From Sipunculus nudus (taxonomy: Eukaryota > Annelida > Sipuncula > Golfingiida > Sipunculidae): a stretch of 64,000 nt of DNA. The DNA lies in assembly GCA_026874595.1 (NCBI GenBank), contig CM049317.1, forward strand, positions 17,035,382-17,099,381. Reading direction: 5' to 3'. The stretch's first letter is position 1. Every line of letters begins with the position of its first letter. The notes beneath the pieces are model-generated. The model saw only the letters and a program-made list of their open reading frames with translations. It ran no database searches and was not told where the DNA came from. The position numbers were made by a program, and so were the translations under genes. This document shows positions 50,701 to 60,793 of the stretch, one piece after another.

Positions 50701-53452
50701 TTTCCTGAGAGATACCTGTATCTTAATATTTTTTAAATAGATAATCGCCTCCATTTTTTAGCTGTTTTATCTAACCCTCAATCTAAGAATGTACGTCTGA
50801 AGTGTTCCATTTCATAATGGGAAGAGAGGACGGGTAACATTCGGTTCCTGTCATGCTATTTTGTATCCTGGTGTGTACGAAACCTGCGGTCCTGGGTGTG
50901 TAATTATACCCACTGCTGGGTCATATCACCAAGGAAATCCTGAAGGCGGACTCTTTTGTTAGTGATTAGGTTGTAGGACACAGCTTTCAAATTAAGCCAC
51001 CAAAGCGCTCCTCCCGGATGGGGCCCGATCGTGAGAAACCTCACCGCTCTTCGACTCAGATTTGAACTCATGACCTCCCATCTTTGTACTACCCTTAGTC
51101 CATAAAACTACTTTAAGATCAAGATACATATCTAACGGCGCATTTGCAAATTAACAAAAAGCATAAAATTCTTGTTGTTCCTACAAATATTTTGAGCAAT
51201 CTTCCGTACACTCTATCTATATTTATATAATAAACAAAAGATGATTAACTTGCCAATTCACAAGTTTATCAATATTTTTTTTAAAATATTACACTATGAA
51301 GTAATGAACACTAATCGCGCAGTGTGCTAAAATGTGGAATTCATATTGTTGTCTCATCTCATATATATTTTACTACGGTTTTTCATCTTTTCAGTCTCTT
51401 CTATTTGCTTTTAGTGTAAAGCGTTTATAGCAATTGGATTTTATACACTGTGTTAAAGATATGTATTATTCTTATTATTCTTCTTCTTATAATTACTATT
51501 ATTATTACTCTCTTTCAAACGCAGTGTGTCAGCCTTGTCGTTCCTGGGACTGCCATCGTCTGGATGGCGGAACTTGTCTGCGCATACGCTGTGGGCTTCA
51601 TAACTGGTTTCAAGCAAGAGAGGTGTGCTGGGAGATGGGTGGTCATCTGTTGGACGTAGAAAGCTGGAGTGGTGTTACCTTGACAACAATTAAGAACCAA
51701 CAACAGATCGGTCCCTGCAATGAATTCTGGCTTGCACAGCATAAGTTGGAATGGGTCATTGAAGGTGAGTCTTAGTACCATTTTGAGATGATGAGCTATT
51801 TATGTTAATAATCTGAAGATTTGCAACACCAAAAGAGAGGTCTTTATTGTATAGTTGACCTCCAATGAGGTTTTACTATTTACGTTGGGGGGAAGGGGTT
51901 CTAGCCCGGGACGGGGGGGGGGGGGGTAATGAGAAAATAGTCCAAGTCCAAAAAATTCTGAAACCGAAACCTGTAGAGGACACATGTTTATCGAACTGAC
52001 ATATTGTTTCATACCAAAGTGAAAATAGTTCCAACAACACGAAGAATCCTTCAAATGCAGTTATTTTAATGTTTACATAAGACGTATCTCTGAGAAATTT
52101 GAAGAGAATAAATCACACAAGTTTCTATTGTAATGTGCATACTCTTTTATCATTTTCCTCCGTTTAATTTTGTGATCCAAATTCTTATTAAATAAGCTTT
52201 AATTTCGTTCACCTGATTACACAGTGACTCTTGGTATGACTTCCAATATGGACGCTTTATAGGGCAATACCTTAATTTATAGGCATGTTGGTTATAGAAG
52301 TGATGTAGTATTGCTATGTCTGACTGGATCAGTTACTCAGTGTTCTGAGGAAAGGTTATTTGTTTATAGGGAATTTCAAAGGTATTCAGTTTGGGGTAAA
52401 CGTGGCCTAGTCGCCTGTTATAGATTTGTTTATTTTTTAACTTATTAGATGTATTGATTTATGTCATCAAGACTGACTAACCTTTTAACCCTTTCGATTG
52501 TTGTTTATGGTTTTAGGGTCCTCCAGCCATGCAGACGCCCGTATACCACCCATCACCAACTGGCACCCAACAACTAGGCAGGAACTGAAGAAAAACTGCG
52601 CGGTTGTCCAGAAATTTGAGAACGTGTGGTGGTGGGCTTTCAGCAACTGTTACGAAAAACATCACGTTGTCTGTGTGAACGGTAAGATTTGACACCTCGT
52701 CAGTACCGATACACATAAATTAAGAAAAACGCTCAAAAGTTTAATGTCAGTATTATATTTACAGTGCAGTAGTTACCATATGAAAAGCGCTTTGTCATTT
52801 AAGATAATATTATGCTTTTTCAAATAAGTTCACATCAGGAGAAAAATTACTGTTTTTTTTTTTATTTTTCGAATCTCAGCCTAAGCGGTGAGATTTTTCA
52901 CCGTCGGCCCCGGCCAAGGGTGGGCGTTCTGCAGGCTTAATGGGACGGCCGTGTTTCACTCATGAACGAGGGCGCCTTTCTGGGGTTCCTCGATGTAATG
53001 ACCAGTAATGCAGTAGTCACCGGGCCTGGTTGATGCCAGGATATAAAATCAGTGGATGCCTGTGATTCTCATAGTCCCAAAAATCAGTTGTAAACCTTAG
53101 TACTAGTGATGAGTGAAACTGTTAAGTGTTCATTTGTTTCTCAGAGTCTGCCTTCACGACAAAAGAGATCATCACAAGACCGGAAAACTCGGAGAAGAAA
53201 ACCGAAACAAGTTCAAAGCAGACAGGTCGGTATGTGCTCTATGTGTATGTTTGGGAGGGGAGGCATGTGCTGGACTCCAAAAAACTCTTTCACATTGTTG
53301 TGTGTACTTTGAACGCGTGGCACTTGTTGATCAATTAGAACTAGATGTGCCCATTCCATAGTGTGTGTGTGTGTGAGAACCTATGTCAACTGTAACAGTA
53401 TTGCCTCCGATTCTTCTCTAGACTAGCTCCTTATTTCCTTCATGTATAACTC

Positions 53453-53514
<62 letters not shown>

Positions 53515-54739
53515 TGTATATATATATACATATATATCCCTTTCCTAATGATGAATATTATTATAAAATTGTCAAAAAATCTGATATCTGATTACTTTAA
53601 AAAAAAATGAAACTGTCAACCAATTTTCATTTCTGTACACTTTATCTGAAACGATTTATACAGTCTAAATTCTGAATCTGCCATGTGATAATAAAGAAAC
53701 TTGAGATGAAAAAAATATCATGCATCTTTGACCTATGATTAATACATTGATTTTTAACTAACTCGTTTCTACACAATCCCATTTTTTATTAATGCTCTGA
53801 CAAATGTTTTTTTATGCTTTGTGCATTAACGATGTACTAAATAAAGAATTTCTCCGCTTATTCTTTGCAGAATCTGATATTATCTCGGATCACCTTCTCA
53901 ACTGTTTCATACAATAATATGTACACCCACATACCCACACATTTTTATATTTAATGTCTTGACACGTGAGCTTTTGCCATGCAGGTTTTCTTCCAGCCAA
54001 CCCCACACCATCTGTATATCCTGGCTACGTTTCTGTATGTAATGTAGTTTTCTTGACAGAGAATTATTGCATTTTACAAGGTCAAGTTTACTTGTCACAT
54101 ACAAAACAGCCTTAATTGGCAGCTACTGATTGGATGATGTCATGTAAACACTCTACAAATTATAACCAGCTTATATAAAGATAGCTACTCATGTAGGGAC
54201 ACATCATATCTGCCAGATAATTTTAAAGAGATTAAAAAGTTATGAAACATAAACAATGAGTCACATATAAAACAGTTTAAAGATACTTTTAGAGTTTAAA
54301 AAATTGAATAAATTCTTTAGCATCCCTCTAACACAACTCCAAATTCATGAAGAAACTGGCTTCCCGAAAATATAGGATGATATATTGTTAAATCACGTAA
54401 ATATCAATCTCGGAACCTGGGTACCCTGAAAACCACGCAAAAATCACACCTCTAACACTGGCAAATAAATAATTTTGCGGAATAGCGAACCGGACCTGGG
54501 TATTTTTATGCTATTTGCCAAATAGGATTTGCTTTAAATATTTGGCAGGTATGAGCGGTTTGTAATTCTGTTATTTAAAACCAATCGTTTGTATGACAGT
54601 CTGACCATGGTTACTTAGTTTGGCACCTGGTTGATACTGGCATTGATTAAAACCATGTGATTTCATAGTTAGATAACATGTTTGTTCAGTATAGGCGGGG
54701 CTGTTCATAACTTCGATTTACCTTGTTCAAAGATACATG

Positions 54740-54791
<52 letters not shown>

Positions 54792-57700
54792 CATAATGTT
54801 AGGAATGCATACATTGAATATATGTATTCATAATGTTAGAAATACGTTAGTATTCATGATGATAGCCATTTAATGATAATTATACTTATTACAGTGAAAT
54901 GTGCATAGTAACATTGTTAAAGTCATGCGGATTTCGATAATCATTTTGCCCATTAGTGGAACCTGCCTGAAAGACCATCTTACTAATGAGACCACCTGCC
55001 TATTGAGACCACCCTGGGGTGAACTGAAAGCATCCTCATTTGTCATAACTGAGCTGTCTAATGAAGACAACCTGGGAATTAAGACCACCCTTAATAGAAC
55101 CGAAATCATTCTCAATGGTCATGACTGACCTGTCTCATATGACCATGCGTGAATTAAGACCACATTTTGCCAGTCCCATGGGTGGTCTTATTACACAGGT
55201 TACACTGTATACGATTATATAATTACGACGGTTGTCCTGCGGTAATGTTAGTAGTCATAACAGTCTTGAGTTCATATTGAGAGATTAACCACTATACTCA
55301 TTACGATGATAGTGAGCAGATAATATATTTATGTAAGCATATGTTCCTGGTACTTTTCTTTAATATTGTTTAGAATTAAAGCAAAATTTAGATATTCATA
55401 TGTTCCCGGTGATTATATGAGGAAAGTGAAAGTCATATATTTATGAAAGCTTTCCTGTGATGATATACTGTTGTTATGTTGGTCAGATGCTTAATCATAA
55501 ATGTGTATCTTTGTCATGTTATTGTATGATCAGTCGCCTGTATGACTGGGATGGATGACATGCTGCCTTTACACAGTAATGATAACAACATAAATTGTCG
55601 TACCACGCAGTGATAGTATCAGTGACGGTATAAAGTAATGTTGATGGTTCTCATCTCACGCTTGTGATTATCTGCCATGGTTTTACATTTATAAATAGTC
55701 CCGTGTTTGATACATCACCAGATAGCCCCTGTCACACTTTCCTGGTTTTGCGTCCAGGTTTTCCCCGGCCCTTCCCGGTGCACTTCCGCTATGGTCGACC
55801 ACGTGTTTGATTCTAAACCGGGATGAATTCTGTACTGACGGTCCTTGTATGGCTTAAACATAAGTCACAACCGGGATACGGTCTCCGTACGGCGGATGTT
55901 GTGGGGTATACGACGTAGTCACAACCGTGCGTTTTTCCAAGGGCGCAGGGACTCCGCAACGTCGGAAACTGACATTAGCGCATCGTTAATTTGATGCGGC
56001 GGCCGCGCGTCAGGCAGCCACGTACGGGCTCCGTACGGGCACCGTACGGTAAACGTACGGATGTCGTTGTATGATCGTACGATTTTTACGTCTACATGGC
56101 CACCCGAGAGACGTAAGGTGTACCTGCGGGTATTTGCTTCTTCCGCAAGGTTAGCTGACTATATACCGTGCGAATTCCTTTGGTATGAGGAAGAAACCTT
56201 GCCGTTCCTGCACGTTGGCCGCATTATTCTGCGGTTTCAAGAACCGAACGGTGATCTACGGTGTGCGGTGACCGCAGCGGGTAGCTACGTTTTGCGACGT
56301 TTTATTAGGGTTCGGGAGAATTTAAGTTGGATGTCAGGATGGTCTCCTACGGTTAGAAAATCTGACGATGTGACATATTGAAAAAAATCGCAACTTTATA
56401 AATGCCAGCACCAGCAACCTTTTCTTCAATTCTTGATTAATAACAGGATAACTTCCATTGACCTGCTGAAGAGGTCATGAGGTCCCATTTCACCTTTGTC
56501 TCTTTTTTTCAGAGTATATTTAATCGCGCAGTTGACCTCCGTTTGTAGAGTTGTAAAAGGTAAATGCACTGTTGTAATTTTATAGATGCCGATCTAAAAT
56601 AAAAAGTGTTCTTCGTGTCACAGCACAGAAACTCCCTTCATGTCCATGAGTAAAAATTTAATTTTCATCGCCCATTCATATCAAGGCCAAGCACCATATT
56701 ATTGGTCTGGTGCAAGTTTATATATTGTTTTTCTGAATTAATTATATATACATAATTAATTATTGCTATATTTACATTCATAATACATTTTTATTATCCA
56801 TTTAATTAAGCCCTCTATGCAAATTCAAGATCAACTGGTAATGGTTCGAACTTCATATATTAAAAGAACTCCGTTCCTTTATACCCCGATCTCTTGACCA
56901 TCAATTACTTTATAAACAGGCCCTGTAGGCCTAATTTGATAAATTCTGACGTAAAAGAGACGCCGTTTTTAACTCTCAGCCTTGAGACACCGAACGCCTT
57001 TTCCTTTTGCTCTGTTCCTGCTGATAACCTGTTACACCTCGATTAACTGCCTGAGACGGGTTATTGGAGCTACATTCTTGGTTTTTCCATTAAAGGCTTG
57101 TAAAAATCTAGTTGAGTGTTTTAAACAGCTTAAACGTCGAACTGCACTGAAATGGCAAATGCTTGATTTCTCATAGGCGCCGTGCGGTCGTCGGGGTGAG
57201 CCGTGTGGGCGCCGGTAAGCACCGTAGTGGACCCGAGCAAACTGTGTAGTGGTTAAACCTATTGATGCCGCACTAGCACCCTGCCAGAGCCGGGATGACC
57301 GTACTAGCTACCTACTGGCGCGCTGTTTGGACCCAATTTAAACGGGGTTTAAATCGGCATAAAAGTACTATAACGCTATACTGGAACCTTAAATAGCTCA
57401 TAGGAGGACCCTAGTAAAGCCATAGAAGGACCGTAAGTGTACAGAATTCTTCCCGGTATTAGGGTCAACACCGTGGTCGACCGCAGGAGAAATGCATCGG
57501 GATGCGCCGGGGCAAACTTGGACGCAAAACCGGTTATGTGTGACAGGGTCCTATGGGAAAATAACACATCACAGGTACGCAGACCCCCGCCACACATAGA
57601 TAATGTGTTTTGGATGGATTGTGTACATACTGATAAAGCACTGCCGTTTTAGTGTATTGAAAAGTCGTACACACACATATACACCCACACATACAGAAGG

Positions 57701-59146
57701 GATGGGGATATACCCCCCCCCCCCACACACACACACACTTTTTTGAAAGGGGGAATGGTCAATGTAATTATCCTCCTGCTATTAAGAGAACAATATTTAT
57801 AAATTAGAAATAAACTATATTGATAAATAGAATTATAGCTTTTGGTTCAATTTCTGGGTTAAAAATGACACATTATACCTCTAAACCTTGTTTAGAATTA
57901 ACCTAAACTAGAAACGTGTTATCATATTTTTTAAAACCTTAAACTTAATTTCTGATATATATTAAATGAGTCACACAGACAGAAAAAGCTTTAATACGCT
58001 TAACACTGTTTTTTTTTCGTATATGTTGTTTTCTTTCCTATACTTTTGCACCACGCATGCAAGAGTTACGTGTGAAATTTACCAACACTTCCTGCATTCT
58101 TCCTAGCTGTGCCAGGGTGTGAAGCCCCCCCCCCTTATTTTTTCTTAAGATTCTATATCCACCCTTGAGTGAGATGTAGATTTATAGAGTGATATTTAAA
58201 ATCCACTGTGCTGCAATTAAAGATTACCCCCCCCCCCTACACACACACATGCACACACACACTATCACACACGCGCACCCACACACACACAAACACACCA
58301 GCATTAGTGTTCAGTGGTTACATACAAAAAAGGGGCAATTATTTAGCGTATATCATGATCTTCCATCATATATTTCGGAGAAGGGGACGGAGGGGTAATA
58401 TATTAAGAAGCATAGGACGCCTGCGAAGCACAGGCTACACATCGGTAAATACAAATATGGTAATTATTTATAATTAGAAGGGGATATATAGCTTATATAC
58501 AATCGTTTTTTATGAGCTTGTTGTTAGCATGCCAACCACAGTAGCAGTTTCTATTTTTTATCGTGTACGATGAATATAAAGAGGAATTAATGCTCCGCCT
58601 TCTTTAGGCTTCATGTTCCCGATGTTAAAATTTCGCGATGTTCACTTCTTCAGTGTTTTGCGGTTTCCCAATATAGTAACCTACACAGAGTATATCCATT
58701 TTTGTATGAATTAATTATATTAAAGGGGCCTAATCACCAACCTGACCTCTATAAACTAAAGGAACATTCAACAAGTATTTGATAGATTTAACATAATTAT
58801 TTTTAATAGAATAATTTTATTTACGGCTACCACACAAGATTTGTTATTATGTATATCTCAACCATTTGCTTTTCAACCTCCCTTCAAGGATTGGGCTTCT
58901 TATTTAAGAAGGTATTATGTTTGCCATAGTTTCCCTTTCGCGAATATTAATCTTGCCTTAGGAGAAATTACACACTATATCTGTCTATGTAATATAATAT
59001 GTTTTTCTCTTTTTCATGCAGATATACTTAAGAGCAGCACCCGGGTGATGACATTTGAACCTGGACGTGAAATGGCCAAGCAAGGTGAGATCAGGGATTT
59101 TGGATACATTCACACACACCCTACAAACACATCCTTATCACACCGA

Positions 59147-59205
<59 letters not shown>

Positions 59206-59249
59206 TGTGTATATGGTGTATTTAATTAAGGTTTCTAATAAATAAATAA

Positions 59250-59292
<43 letters not shown>

Positions 59293-60750
59293 GAGAGAGA
59301 GAGATCTGAGGTCTACAACTGATCTAAGAATAAACCTTGGAAACCCCAGTACATAATACAACAGGTTCAGGCAGAGATCTGTATTAGACGTAAACTTCTA
59401 AGGGTCAAAGGAATAAATTTTACACATTAAACTCCAGAGGGCGATGTTTAAGAGTTACAGCGATTTATGTGAACGTCACTAACGTGTGCAAAACCTGTGC
59501 ATTACCTGGAATAAAACAATATTTTCCAAATCTACATTAAAAAGCAAATTAAGGGCTTCCCAGTATTTTCTAAGCCGCACTGCATAACGTCAGCTTGTTT
59601 CTACTGTAATAGTTATTGGTAGCTACCCAGGAAGCTGAAAAAAATTTCCTTAGTTTCCATTATTGTATGAATATTAAAACGGATACTGTATCGGCAAAAT
59701 AAATTGCATCATCATTAACATTTTCTGGTACGTCGTAAAGTTATTATATGTAGTATAATTTTTCATAGGGAACGTATATTTTTTAATATAAATATCTACT
59801 TCCTTAATTCTAACACCATGGTGTACTCCTTAATTCTGTACTGCTATCATTGGGACTATTATTTTACTAGCTTGTTGAAACTTGGCAGATATTAACACGT
59901 CGACAAGAAAAGCGGCAGATGAGCTAGTAAACAAATTTGGAATACGGAAGTGTGGATACAGTAAACCGTATGTCACGAGTCTGAACATCAGCAAGACCAT
60001 GCTCTCAAGCCTTAGTTGAGCACGCCTTGATGGTAATCGAATCTTGGGGTTGGAGGGACAGTTTGTTTGATAAGCATAGTCAGCTATCTGTAGGCTAAAT
60101 CGGATTTAATTAAATTGGGCAATAAACTTGGTGGTTCAACATCATAAGCGGGTGAAAACAGGCCAAGGAAATTTGCATGAAAGCAGCCAAGACTTAATAC
60201 CATCGACCCACAAGCTGTTGTTTATGCTATATAATACTTTCGGTGTAATGGTGGCCCGTTCCGCCCCTGTAAAAAGTTCATTGATAATTTAAGGGGTTAT
60301 TAATTTCCAAAATTATTTAATCTGAGCTGTCTTACTTACGTGTATAGGGACAATAATATTTGTTCTTATATATTCATTTACATTAGTTTTAGTGTCTTTA
60401 AATGCGGAGCCAGGCAGGTCAGCAGTTGATTAACATACAACTAAACAACTAGGATCTCGACCTGTAAGATGTCTTTTTATGAATTATGCAATTCGATGTT
60501 TTATGGTAACAAAGTCCGGAGAAAACCAGCGACTAAATCCGTTCAACAAAGGAGTTCCTATGTGATTTAATGGTCAAACTGCCTTTTATAGCTGTGTTTG
60601 CGTCAGTCCTGCTTTGTTGGCCATATACACAAAACACTGAACGCCAGGGTCTGTGTGTCACTTCCCTAATTACTGTTGACGTAAACTTGTTAATGTCAGC
60701 CTTTTAGACAAGTGTATACCTTATAATTATACTCATCATTAGTTAATCAA

Positions 60751-60793
<43 letters not shown>

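Larger units (their letters stand above)
48180..52430 (+). repeat. Segmental duplication, copy B (intact gene copy)
   Basis: Partner of 33200-37830, including exons 2-4 and their introns. The upstream exon 1 and exon 5 onwards are not part of the recognisable similarity. Confidence 0.75.

Noticed and set aside
56061-56381. 106-codon frame as a host gene
   Set aside because: It lies inside a DNA transposon between long inverted repeats and shows no known domain or transposase motif.
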